Assembly (NCBI RefSeq): GCF_900182955.1
Contig: NZ_FXUL01000001.1
Span: 1 to 64,000 of the forward strand
DNA: 64,000 nt
Direction: 5' to 3'
DNA from: Noviherbaspirillum suwonense
GTDB lineage: Bacteria; Pseudomonadota; Gammaproteobacteria; Burkholderiales; Burkholderiaceae_D
The notes beneath the pieces are model-generated. The model made no database searches. It saw nothing but the letters and a program-made list of their open reading frames with translations, and was not told the DNA's origin. Positions 37,282-47,405 of this stretch are shown piece by piece. A program made the position numbers and the translations under genes. Each line of letters opens with the position of its first letter. Positions within the stretch are counted from its first letter, which is position 1.

Positions 37282-38088
37282 ATGCAAAACTCTCTTTTCT
37301 ACCTGGCCGCGCTGATCTACGCGATCTGCGCCTTCCTGCCGGCCGGCTATCGCACCGCGATTTCTGCCGGCACGCTGCTGGGATGGCTGTTGCATGGCGG
37401 CGTGCTGTGGGCCGACATGGTGCTGCCGGGCTCGCTGCGGCTGGGATTCGCGGTGGTGCTGTCGGCCACGCTCTGGATATCGGTCGCCGCCTACTGGCTG
37501 GAAAACCGCAATTTTTCGCTAGACAGCCTGCGCGTGCTGGTGCTGCCCTGCGCGGCTGTCGCGGTCATCCTGCCGGCGCTGTTTCCCGGCAGCCTGGTTG
37601 CGCTGCAGGGCAAGCCGGGCCTCTACGGCTGGCACATCGCGGTAGCCATCATGGCCTACAGTTCGCTGACCATCGCCGCCTTCCACGCGGTGCTGATGGC
37701 CGTGCAGGAAGCCAGCCTCCACACGCCGCCGGGCGGCCGGCTGGGCTGGTTCGCGGCAATGATCGAGCGCCTGCCGGCCCTGCTGACGATGGAAAGGCTG
37801 CTGTTTCGCATGATTGCATTCGGCTTCGCGCTGCTGACCCTGACCGTATTGTCCGGCATCGTCTTTTCCGAGGAATTGTTCGGCCGCGCGATGAAATGGG
37901 ATCACAAGACCATCTTCACCATGCTTTCGTGGGTGCTGTTCGGCCTGCTGCTCGCCGGACGCCGGTGGCGCGGCTGGCGCGGCAGGACCGCGCTCAGCTT
38001 CACGCTGAGCGGTTTCGCGACGCTGCTGCTGGCCTATGTCGGCAGCCGCTTCGTGCTGGAAGTGGTGCTGCACCGGGGGCTGGCATGA
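37282..38088 (+). CDS. CcsA/YpjD-type cytochrome c assembly-like membrane protein
   Basis: A 268-residue integral membrane protein with about eight hydrophobic helices and the family signature WDHKTIFTMLSWVLFGLLL. GWHIAVAIMAYSSLTIAAFHAVLMA provides a conserved histidine and is typical of the CcsA/HemX superfamily. Betaproteobacterial members next to ffh are called YpjD-like. Heme handling is probable from the family, not shown here. Its TGA overlaps the ATG of the PP0621-like gene. Confidence 0.88.
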   Translation: MQNSLFYLAALIYAICAFLPAGYRTAISAGTLLGWLLHGGVLWADMVLPGSLRLGFAVVLSATLWISVAAYWLENRNFSLDSLRVLVLPCAAVAVILPALFPGSLVALQGKPGLYGWHIAVAIMAYSSLTIAAFHAVLMAVQEASLHTPPGGRLGWFAAMIERLPALLTMERLLFRMIAFGFALLTLTVLSGIVFSEELFGRAMKWDHKTIFTMLSWVLFGLLLAGRRWRGWRGRTALSFTLSGFATLLLAYVGSRFVLEVVLHRGLA

Positions 38089-38315
38089 AATTCTTTATCT
38101 GGGGCGTCATCGTCGCGCTGGTCGTCCTCTGGGTGCTGCGGCCGAAGTCGCTGCGCTCGTCCGGCGCGAAACCGCGGCCGGCCGTCGGCGCAACCGAGGC
38201 GATGCTGGAATGCGCCGAATGCCATACCTACTTCCCCGCGTCCGAGGCGCAGACCGCCGCCGACGGCGCAGTGTTCTGCTGCGACCAGCACCGGCGGCTG
38301 CATGCATCGCACTGA
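38085..38315 (+). CDS. PP0621-family small protein with a zinc-ribbon-like cysteine set
   Basis: The 76-residue protein has one N-terminal membrane helix (residues 2-19) followed by a soluble part with CAECHTYFPASEA and CCDQHRRLHA. These cysteines and histidines could form a metal site. The PP0621 family of unknown function lies at this position before pilS in many betaproteobacteria. ATG 38085 overlaps the ccsA-like stop. Confidence 0.85.
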   Translation: MKFFIWGVIVALVVLWVLRPKSLRSSGAKPRPAVGATEAMLECAECHTYFPASEAQTAADGAVFCCDQHRRLHASH

Positions 38316-38318
38316 ACG

Positions 38319-39959
38319 ATGAGTCTCGCCGCAGCCATGCCGCAGGTGCGCAGCCGGGAAACCCTGTGGCGCACATTGCAGACCTTCAATATCACCCGGA
38401 TCGCCATCGCGGTCGTGCTGCTGGCTTACCTCAGCATTAACGCGCGCCAGGGCTTCTGGCTGTATGAAGGCTTCCTGTACCGCGAGACCTGCGCCGCCTA
38501 CCTGATGCTGGCGCTCGGCTTCGCCATCACCAGCGCGTGGCACAAGCGCCAGCTGCTGCTGCAGCTTTCGGCCGGCATCGTCGCCGATCTCATGCTGATC
38601 ACGATACTCTACGTCGCCGCCGGCGGCGCCAGGAGCGGGCTGGCCATCCTTTACCTGTTCCCGCTGGCGGGCAGCGCGGTGCTGGCGCCGATGATGCTGG
38701 CGCTGTTTTTCACCGCGCTGGTGGCGCTGGCGATGCTGCTCGAAAGCGCTTACCAGCTGCTCAATTTCCCATCGGATTCGACCATTTCGCAGGCCGGGCT
38801 GTATGGCGCCGCCTTCTTCGCGGCGGTCTATGTGCTCAACCGGCTCGCCGCGCGGCTGATACGGCAGGAGCAGCTGGCCACCGAGCACCGCGCCGGCCTG
38901 CAGGTGCAGCAGGCGATCAACCAGCTGGTGATTGCCGACATGGGCGACGGCGTGCTGGTGGCCGGGCGCGACACCACCATCTTCACGGTCAATCCGGCGG
39001 CCGAGCGCATGCTCGGGCTGGCCGGCGCGGAAGGCGCGCACCGCGACCGTCTCGATAATGTCGCGTGGCTCGCGCCGATCGCGGAAGCCTATTTTTCATG
39101 GCGGCGCAATGCCGCCGGCGCCGCGCCGGCCTTCGTCGTGCTGAAACCGGCCGAGGGCGCCACGGTCCACCTGCGGCTGCGTTTCGCCAGCATAGGCACC
39201 GCCGGCGACGCCAATGAACGGGTGGTCGTCTTCCTGCAGAATGTCAGCGAGATCGAGGACAGGGCGCAGGAATTGAAACTGGCGTCGATGGGCCGGCTGA
39301 CCGCCAGCATTGCCCATGAGGTGCGCAATCCGCTGTCGGCCATCGGCCATGCCGGTTCCCTGCTCGGCGAGGATGCGACCGACCCGGTGCAGCTGCGGCT
39401 GGTGCACATCATCAATGAGAATGTCGGCCGGCTGAACCGGATGATCGAAGACATATTGCGGCTGTCCCGCAAGGCGCAACCGGGCAGTGCGCCGCTCGGG
39501 CTGGACGCCGTGCTGCCCGAGATCGTCGAGGAATTCCGCGACATGCATGCGCTGCGCCCGGGCCTGATCCATCTCGGCACGCTCGATGCCGGGCAGGTGC
39601 TGTTCGATCCGCTGCACTTGCGGGAAGTCATTGTGAACCTGCTGTCGAATGCGATGCGCTACGCAAGCGGCCGCGATGCATCGATCCGGCTTTTCGTGGT
39701 GACCGACGCCGCGCACCGGCGCGAACTCCATGTGCAGGACGACGGCGCGGCGATCACGCCCGAGGTCAGGGCGCACCTGTTCGAGCCGTTCTACACCACG
39801 TCGAGCAAGGGCACCGGGCTGGGGCTGTATCTGGCGCGGGAGCTGTGCATGAACAATGGCGCGATGCTCGATTACGAATACCGCAGCGACGCCTGGAACC
39901 AGACACCCGCTGAAGCGAGCGGCCGCTTTGTGATCACCCTTGCCACCCCGGAAACCTGA
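38319..39959 (+). CDS. pilS: Type IV pilus sensor histidine kinase PilS
   Basis: The 546-residue kinase has about six N-terminal membrane helices (residues 30-190) and a PAS-like domain (about 200-310). The HisKA box SIAHEVRNPLSAI has the phosphoacceptor His near residue 333, and the HATPase has N-box NLLSNAMRYA and G-box KGTGLGLYLAREL. In Pseudomonas PilS monitors pilin in the membrane and controls PilR. It lies 6 bases before pilR, although pilA is not in the window. Confidence 0.93.
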   Translation: MSLAAAMPQVRSRETLWRTLQTFNITRIAIAVVLLAYLSINARQGFWLYEGFLYRETCAAYLMLALGFAITSAWHKRQLLLQLSAGIVADLMLITILYVAAGGARSGLAILYLFPLAGSAVLAPMMLALFFTALVALAMLLESAYQLLNFPSDSTISQAGLYGAAFFAAVYVLNRLAARLIRQEQLATEHRAGLQVQQAINQLVIADMGDGVLVAGRDTTIFTVNPAAERMLGLAGAEGAHRDRLDNVAWLAPIAEAYFSWRRNAAGAAPAFVVLKPAEGATVHLRLRFASIGTAGDANERVVVFLQNVSEIEDRAQELKLASMGRLTASIAHEVRNPLSAIGHAGSLLGEDATDPVQLRLVHIINENVGRLNRMIEDILRLSRKAQPGSAPLGLDAVLPEIVEEFRDMHALRPGLIHLGTLDAGQVLFDPLHLREVIVNLLSNAMRYASGRDASIRLFVVTDAAHRRELHVQDDGAAITPEVRAHLFEPFYTTSSKGTGLGLYLARELCMNNGAMLDYEYRSDAWNQTPAEASGRFVITLATPET

Positions 39960-39965
39960 CCGCCC

Positions 39966-41397
<1,432 letters not shown>

Positions 41398-41411
<14 letters not shown>

Positions 41412-42018
41412 ACCGGACGGCGTGGGCGCCTTGCCCGATTACGCGATCGACGCGGAGGGCTGGTGCGATGGCGCCCGCCGGCTGCCATCGCCCAATTTCG
41501 ATCCCCGCCCACCGGGCACGGCGATCGACCTGCTGGTCATCCATAACATCAGCCTGCCGCCAGGCCAGTTCGGCGGTCCCCATATTGCCGGGCTCTTCAC
41601 CAATACGCTGCAGCATGAACTGCATCCGTATTTCGAACAGTTGCGGCCGCTGCGGGTTTCAGCCCATTTCCTGATCCTGCGGACCGGCGAACTGGTGCAG
41701 TTCGTGTCGGCCGACGCCCGTGCCTGGCATGCCGGCGTGTCGCTGTTCGAGGGCCGCGAGCGCTGCAATGATTTTTCGATCGGCGTGGAACTGGAAGGCA
41801 GCGACTTCGTGCCTTTCGAGCCGGCGCAGTACCGCTGCCTGGCGGCGCTGACGCAGGCATTGCTGCGCCGCTACCCGCTGGTTGCGGTGACTGGGCATGA
41901 ACATATCGCCCCGGGCCGGAAGACCGACCCCGGGCCTTTTTTTGACTGGTTCGGCTACCGCAAATGCTGCACCGCAGAGGACCAGGGCAGGGCGCTTTCC
42001 TTCCCAAATCTGGCGTGA
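41398..42018 (+). CDS. ampD: 1,6-anhydro-N-acetylmuramyl-L-alanine amidase AmpD
   Basis: A 206-residue cytoplasmic zinc amidase of the amidase_2 family that recycles peptidoglycan. Zinc ligands are visible: His in LVIHNISLPP, His in VTGHEHIAPGRK and Asp in KTDPGPFFDW. VSAHFLILRTGELVQFV and RCNDFSIGVELEG are family motifs. It lacks a signal peptide, as expected for AmpD rather than AmiD. ATG 41398 lies within the end of pilR. Confidence 0.95.
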
Positions 42019-42078
42019 AAGTCAATCGGTTTTTCACGCGAAACGTTGGGAAAACGCTATTGCATGTCACTGTGCCAG

Positions 42079-42125
42079 GCACTAGAATTAGTGCCTACTA
42101 CGATACCAATCACTAGATGTAGTAT
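42079..42125 (+). promoter_or_regulatory. Pair of NrdR-box-like sites upstream of nrdA
   Basis: GCACTAGAATTAGTGC (42079-42094) and TCACTAGATGTAGTAT (42110-42125) match the NrdR box (ACACTATATATAGTGT) at 11 and 12 of 16 positions. Their starts are 31 bases apart, the usual three-turn spacing of paired NrdR boxes. The rest of 42019-42310 holds no visible gene. Confidence 0.75.
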
Positions 42126-42310
42126 CTATTCGTCGGTATGGCGCTCCATGGCAACGTTGCCGGGATGCGCTGGAACATGTCAGGCCGACGACAGGACAAG
42201 ACTTTCAGGGTGTACGAAAAGCAAGATGCCGACGTGGCACGCCAGTCAAGGCCAGCCACCGTCGAAAGTCCCGCCGGACACCAGTCAATCACACCGAATC
42301 AGGAGGCCAA

Positions 42311-45238
42311 GTGCACTCATCCCAGGAAATTTCTGTCAAATCAGGCGCAGAACACGCCGTCAATCCCGCGCTGTCTACCATCTCCGGTAACATGCCGGCC
42401 AGCAATTCTTCGTCTGATTACCGCATCCTGCGACGCAACGGTTCGGTCGTGGGATTCGAGCCGTCCAAGATTTCCATTGCGATGACCAAGGCTTTCCTCG
42501 CGGTCAATGGCGGCCAGGGCGCAGCCTCGGCGCGCGTGCGCGAGCTGGTCGAGCAGCTGACCGACAGCGTGGTCGGCGCCCTGATGCGCCGCCAGCCGGC
42601 CGGCGGCACCTTCCATATCGAGGACGTGCAGGACCAGGTGGAGCTGGCGCTGATGCGCTCCGGCGAACACGATGTCGCCCGCGCCTACGTGCTGTACCGC
42701 GCCAAGCGCATGGAAGAGCGTGCGCAGCAGCAGGCCGCACGTGCGCCGGCGTCAAGCGCGCCGCAGCTGCATGTGATGGAAAACGGCCAGCGCCGCGTCC
42801 TCGACATGGAGCAGGTGCGCACCCTGATCACCGCGGCCTGCATCGGCCTGGAAAAGCACGTGGATGCGGAAGCCATCCTGGCCGAGACCGTCAAGAACCT
42901 GTACGACGGCGTGCCGGTCGAGGAACTGCACAAGTCCGCCATCCTGGCCGCCCGCGCGCTGATGGAAACCGACCCCGCCTACAGCCTGGTCACCGCGCGC
43001 CTGCTGATGCACTCGATACGCCGCGAAGTGTTCGGCCAGGAAGTGGCGCAGGCCGATGCCGCCGCCCATTACCTGCAATACTTTCCGCGCTACATCCAGA
43101 AGGGCATCGAAGCCGAGCTGCTTGACACCAAGCTGGCCGAGTTCGACCTGGCCCGCCTGGCCGCCGCGCTGAAGCCGGAACGCGACCTGCAGTTCGGCTA
43201 TATCGGCCTGCAAACCCTGTACGACCGTTATTTCCTGCATATCCGCGAAACCCGCATCGAAATGCCGCAGGCGTTCTACATGCGCGTGGCGATGGGCCTG
43301 TCGCTCAATGAAGCCCGGCGCGAAGAGCGCGCGATCGAGTTCTACAACCTGCTGTCGAGCTTCGACTTCATGAGCTCCACGCCGACGCTGTTCAATTCCG
43401 GCACGCTGCGCTCGCAGCTGTCCTCCTGCTATCTGACCACGGTGTCGGACGACCTCGAAGGCATCTACGACGCGATCAAGGACAATGCGCTGCTGGCCAA
43501 GTTCGCCGGCGGCCTGGGCAACGACTGGACGCCGGTGCGCGCGCTCGGCGCCCACATCAAGGGCACCAACGGCAAGAGCCAGGGCGTGGTGCCGTTCCTG
43601 AAAGTGGTCAACGACACCGCGGTCGCGGTCAACCAGGGCGGCAAGCGCAAGGGCGCGGTCTGCGCCTACCTGGAAACCTGGCACATGGACATCGAGGAAT
43701 TCCTCGACCTGCGCAAGAACACCGGCGACGACCGCCGCCGCACCCACGACATGAACACGGCCAACTGGATTCCCGACATGTTCATGAAGCGCGTGATGGA
43801 AAAAGGCGAATGGACGCTGTTCTCGCCGAGCGACGTGCCCGACCTGCATGACAAGGTCGGCCGCGCGTTCGAGCAGGCTTACCTGGGCTACGAAGCCCGC
43901 GCCGCCAGCGGCGAGCTGAAGCTGTTCAAGAAGGTCCAGGCAATGGACCTGTGGCGCAAGATGCTGTCCATGCTGTTTGAAACCGGCCATCCTTGGATCA
44001 CGTTCAAGGATCCATGCAACATCCGCTCGCCGCAGCAGCACGTCGGCGTCGTGCACAGCTCCAACCTCTGCACCGAGATCACGCTCAACACCAACGAGTC
44101 CGAGATCGCCGTCTGCAACCTGGGTTCGGTCAACCTGCCGGCCCACCTGAAGAATGGCCAGCTCGACCATGTGAAGCTGCAGCAGACCATCCGCACCGCG
44201 ATGCGCATGCTGGATAACGTGATCGACATCAATTACTACGCGGTCGACAAGGCGCGCGACTCCAACCTGCGCCACCGTCCGGTTGGTCTGGGCATCATGG
44301 GCTTCCAGGACTGCCTGCACATGATGCGTGTGCCGTACGCGACCGACGCCGCCGTCGATTTCGCCGACCGTTCGATGGAAGCGGTGTGCTACTACGCCTA
44401 CTACGCATCGACCGAACTGGCCGAGGAACGCGGCCGCTACAGCAGCTACCAGGGTTCATTGTGGGACCGTGGCATCCTGCCGCAGGACTCGGTGAAACTG
44501 CTGGCGGAAGAGCGCGGCGGCTATCTGGAAGTCGACAGCTCGGTGAGCATGGACTGGAGCGGGCTGCGCAACCGTATCAGCCAGTTCGGCATGCGCAATT
44601 CCAATTGCGTGGCAATCGCGCCGACCGCGACGATTTCCAACATCATCGGCGTGTCGGCCTGCATCGAGCCGACCTACCAGAACCTGTATGTTAAATCAAA
44701 CCTGTCGGGCGAGTTTACCGAGATCAACGAGTACCTGGTGCGCGACCTGAAGGCTCGCGGACTGTGGGACGAAGTGATGGTGTCCGACCTCAAGTATTTC
44801 GACGGCAGCCTGTCGCGCATCGACCGCATCCCGCAAGACCTGCGCGACCTGTATGCGACGGCCTTCGAAGTCGAGCCGAAATGGCTGGTGGAAGCGGCGT
44901 CGCGCCGGCAGAAATGGATCGACCAGGCGCAGTCGCTCAATATCTACATGGCGGGCGCATCGGGCAAGAAGCTGGACGAGACCTACAAGCTGGCCTGGCT
45001 GCGCGGCTTGAAGACCACCTACTACCTGCGCACGATCGGAGCAACGCATACCGAGAAGTCGACCACGCGCACCGGCGCATTGAATGCGGTCAACAGCGAT
45101 GGCGGCGCAAGCGGCGGCCTGATGTCGCATGCAGCCGCAGCCGCGGCGGCGGCGCTGGCCACCCAGGAAGCAGATGGTCCGGCGTGCATGCTGCGCCCCG
45201 GCGATGACGGCTTCGAGGAATGCGAAGCCTGTCAGTAA
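42311..45238 (+). CDS. nrdA: Class Ia ribonucleoside-diphosphate reductase, alpha subunit
   Basis: The 975-residue catalytic subunit has an N-terminal ATP-cone (about residues 37-135: YRILRRNGSVVGFEPSKI), then a second ATP-cone-like unit (about 153-240). This long form is like that of Pseudomonas aeruginosa. Active-site cysteines lie in LSSCYL, NLCTEI and VCNLGSVNL, with the C-terminal redox pair in CEACQ. It starts at GTG 42311, four bases after AGGAGG. A terminator follows, so it is monocistronic; nrdB lies about 6 kb on. Reduces NDPs to dNDPs. Confidence 0.96.
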   Translation: MHSSQEISVKSGAEHAVNPALSTISGNMPASNSSSDYRILRRNGSVVGFEPSKISIAMTKAFLAVNGGQGAASARVRELVEQLTDSVVGALMRRQPAGGTFHIEDVQDQVELALMRSGEHDVARAYVLYRAKRMEERAQQQAARAPASSAPQLHVMENGQRRVLDMEQVRTLITAACIGLEKHVDAEAILAETVKNLYDGVPVEELHKSAILAARALMETDPAYSLVTARLLMHSIRREVFGQEVAQADAAAHYLQYFPRYIQKGIEAELLDTKLAEFDLARLAAALKPERDLQFGYIGLQTLYDRYFLHIRETRIEMPQAFYMRVAMGLSLNEARREERAIEFYNLLSSFDFMSSTPTLFNSGTLRSQLSSCYLTTVSDDLEGIYDAIKDNALLAKFAGGLGNDWTPVRALGAHIKGTNGKSQGVVPFLKVVNDTAVAVNQGGKRKGAVCAYLETWHMDIEEFLDLRKNTGDDRRRTHDMNTANWIPDMFMKRVMEKGEWTLFSPSDVPDLHDKVGRAFEQAYLGYEARAASGELKLFKKVQAMDLWRKMLSMLFETGHPWITFKDPCNIRSPQQHVGVVHSSNLCTEITLNTNESEIAVCNLGSVNLPAHLKNGQLDHVKLQQTIRTAMRMLDNVIDINYYAVDKARDSNLRHRPVGLGIMGFQDCLHMMRVPYATDAAVDFADRSMEAVCYYAYYASTELAEERGRYSSYQGSLWDRGILPQDSVKLLAEERGGYLEVDSSVSMDWSGLRNRISQFGMRNSNCVAIAPTATISNIIGVSACIEPTYQNLYVKSNLSGEFTEINEYLVRDLKARGLWDEVMVSDLKYFDGSLSRIDRIPQDLRDLYATAFEVEPKWLVEAASRRQKWIDQAQSLNIYMAGASGKKLDETYKLAWLRGLKTTYYLRTIGATHTEKSTTRTGALNAVNSDGGASGGLMSHAAAAAAAALATQEADGPACMLRPGDDGFEECEACQ

Positions 45239-45294
45239 GGCTTGTCGGCAGGTAGGCGCGCAAAGCTGCGCCTGCCCGTCGTGACACCGCAGTG

Positions 45295-45328
45295 AAAACG
45301 GCCCGGACGCTCGTCCGGGCCGTTTTTT
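45295..45328 (+). terminator. Rho-independent terminator after nrdA
   Basis: AAAACGGCCCGGAC (45295-45308) pairs with GTCCGGGCCGTTTT (45313-45326) around a 4-base loop, followed by more T. It ends the nrdA transcript and so uncouples nrdA from nrdB. Confidence 0.9.
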
Positions 45329-45509
45329 GGGGCCGTCGCCAGGCGCTGCTATGGCAGCCCTCGCGGTCGTCTGCCTGTTGCGTCAACAGCCACCGCGCCT
45401 GTTTCGGCAAAGCGCCGGTCCGGACAAGGAGTTTCGCTATCCTTCGACGGCATCCCCGAACTTTTCAGGGTCGCCCGACTCATTGTTATTCAAACAAACG
45501 GAGAACGCG

Positions 45510-46109
45510 ATGGATTCTGCACTGAACGGACTGCATATCGGCATTCTCGTCACCGACGGTTTCGAGCAGGTTGAAATGACGCAACCCAAGGAAGCGCTGG
45601 AGGGCGAGGGCGCCATTACCAAGATTATTTCCCGGCGCCAGGACACGGTGCAGGGCATGAATCACGATGCCCCTGCGGACCAGTTTCCTGTCGACCTGTA
45701 TTTCGATGAAGTGTCTTCGCAGGACTTCGATGCGATCCTGCTGCCGGGCGGCGAGGTGAACTCGGCGCGCATCCGCGCAATCCCCGAGGCGCAGAAGATC
45801 GTCAAGGACATCGTTGCCGAAGGAAAGCCGCTCGCGGTGATCTGCCACGGCGCCTGGCTGCTGGTGTCGGCGGGGCTGGTGCAGGGGAAGACGCTGACCA
45901 GCTACCCGACGCTGGAGCAGGATATCCGCGATGCCGGCGGCAACTGGGTCGACCGCGAAGTGGTCGTGGATGGCAACTGGGTCAGCAGCCGCAAGCCTGA
46001 CGATATCCCGGCCTTCAACCGCGAAATGATCGAGGTCTTCGGCCAGCGCATGCGCGACAGCGTGCGCGGCACGCCGGACGAAGGCGCGGCCGGCATGGCT
46101 TCCAGCTAG
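45510..46109 (+). CDS. DJ-1/PfpI family protein
   Basis: A 199-residue class I glutamine-amidotransferase-like protein with LVTDGFEQVEMTQPKEAL near the start, LLPGGEVNSARIR, and the nucleophile cysteine in AVICHGAWLL. C-terminal NWVDREVVVDGNWVSSRKPDDIPAF completes the PfpI/YhbO-type pattern. These proteins act as glyoxalases, deglycases or proteases; the exact activity is debated. GGAG lies upstream of the ATG. It is convergent with the NAGGN operon. Confidence 0.92.
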   Translation: MDSALNGLHIGILVTDGFEQVEMTQPKEALEGEGAITKIISRRQDTVQGMNHDAPADQFPVDLYFDEVSSQDFDAILLPGGEVNSARIRAIPEAQKIVKDIVAEGKPLAVICHGAWLLVSAGLVQGKTLTSYPTLEQDIRDAGGNWVDREVVVDGNWVSSRKPDDIPAFNREMIEVFGQRMRDSVRGTPDEGAAGMASS

Positions 46110-46112
46110 CGC

Positions 46113-46141
46113 GCCGGCAGCTGCCTCCTGGCAGCGCCGGC
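46113..46141. terminator. GC-rich hairpin between convergent genes
   Basis: GCCGGC-A-GCTGCC (46113-46125) pairs with GGCAGC-GCCGGC (46130-46141) with one bulged A and a 4-base loop. It lies between the PfpI gene and the NAGGN operon end; there is no T-run. Confidence 0.45.
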
Positions 46142-46151
46142 ACGCCTGCGC

Positions 46152-47399
46152 CTAGCGCAGCACATCATCCGGGGCGGCTTCGGCCGTCCCGTTTTCATTT
46201 GCGGGGTTCTCGCCTGGCCTGACCAGCTCGTTTGCATCGGGCAATGGCGTGTCGGTCCGCGCCAGCTGTTCCGCATCGAGCTGGTGCGAGAAGCCTTCGA
46301 CCGACTCCAGCCACGGCTCCCGGTCGCCGGCCACCGTCGGCCCGCTTTGTATATAGAGGGTCAGCAGTTCGGCCAGGTTGACCAGCCCGGACAGGTGGGT
46401 GCGTTCATAGCCGTGGGACGCGTCGGCGCCAAAGCAGAGCAGCGCAGTGCGCACATCATGGCCGGCATTGACCGCGGCGCTCGCGTCGGAATGGTAGTAG
46501 CGGAACACGTCGCGATGGCCCTGGATGCCATGGTCCTCGCAGAGACGCAGCAGGCGGCGCGTCAGGTGGTAGTCATGCGGCCCGGCCGAGTCCATCAGCG
46601 GGATGGTCACGCCGAGTTCATGGGCGCCCTGGCCGGGCGCCACCGGGCCGATGTCGACGCCGATGACTTCGCTGACATCGCTGCCGATCACGGCCCGCGC
46701 GCCCGAACCCACTTCCTCGGTCAGCGTGAAAACCAGGTGGCAGTCCATCGGCACCTCGGCCCCCGAGTCCACCACGGCCTTGAGCGCCGCCAGCACGGCC
46801 GCCACGCCGGCCTTGTCATCGAGATGGCGCGAGACGATGTAGCCGTTTTCCAGCACCTCCGGCGCAGCGTCGAACGCGATGAAGTCGCCGATCTGTATGC
46901 CGCGCGCAGCAGCGTCGCCGGCCGACGAGATGTCGGCGTCGATGCGCACCTCGAGCTGGTCCCAGTTCACCGGCTGGGTGTCGATCGCCTCGTTGTAGAC
47001 ATGGCCGGAGGCCATCAGCGGCAGCACCGAACCGCGCTCGCGGCCGGCATCGGTGAACAGGGTGACCCGGCCGCCCTCGGCCCAGCGGCTGGACCAGGTG
47101 CCCACCGGCATCAGGCCCAGCCTGCCATTGGGCTTGATCTCGCGCACCATCGCGCCCAGCGTGTCGAGATGGGCGACGATGGCGCAGGCCGGGTTGTAAC
47201 GCCGCCGTTCCGGCATGGTGCGGCGCAGTACCGCGCGTATGGTGCCGCGCCTGGTCAGTTCATACGAGACGCCGAGCGCATTGAGCCTGGCGCCGGTGTA
47301 GTGCACGATCTCGTCGGTCAGGCCGGTCGGGCTGGGTATGGCCAGCAGTTCCAGCAGCGTGGTCTTCAGGTAGTCGGCATCGATGGGCAGTTTTTGCAT
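46152..47399 (-). CDS. NAGGN-system M42 family metallopeptidase
   Basis: A 415-residue M42-type aminopeptidase with metal ligands in VAHLDTLGAM, SRHLDDKAGVAA, TEEVGSGA, GVDIGPVAPG and YYHSDASAAV. It is the third gene of the asnO-ngg-M42 run that makes N-acetylglutaminylglutamine amide, an osmolyte dipeptide. The peptidase may trim or recycle the product; its role is not settled. It starts 6 bases after ngg. The acidic tail after about residue 380 is variable. Confidence 0.9.
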   Translation of the reverse strand: MQKLPIDADYLKTTLLELLAIPSPTGLTDEIVHYTGARLNALGVSYELTRRGTIRAVLRRTMPERRRYNPACAIVAHLDTLGAMVREIKPNGRLGLMPVGTWSSRWAEGGRVTLFTDAGRERGSVLPLMASGHVYNEAIDTQPVNWDQLEVRIDADISSAGDAAARGIQIGDFIAFDAAPEVLENGYIVSRHLDDKAGVAAVLAALKAVVDSGAEVPMDCHLVFTLTEEVGSGARAVIGSDVSEVIGVDIGPVAPGQGAHELGVTIPLMDSAGPHDYHLTRRLLRLCEDHGIQGHRDVFRYYHSDASAAVNAGHDVRTALLCFGADASHGYERTHLSGLVNLAELLTLYIQSGPTVAGDREPWLESVEGFSHQLDAEQLARTDTPLPDANELVRPGENPANENGTAEAAPDDVLR

Positions 47400-47405
47400 G
47401 GGTGA

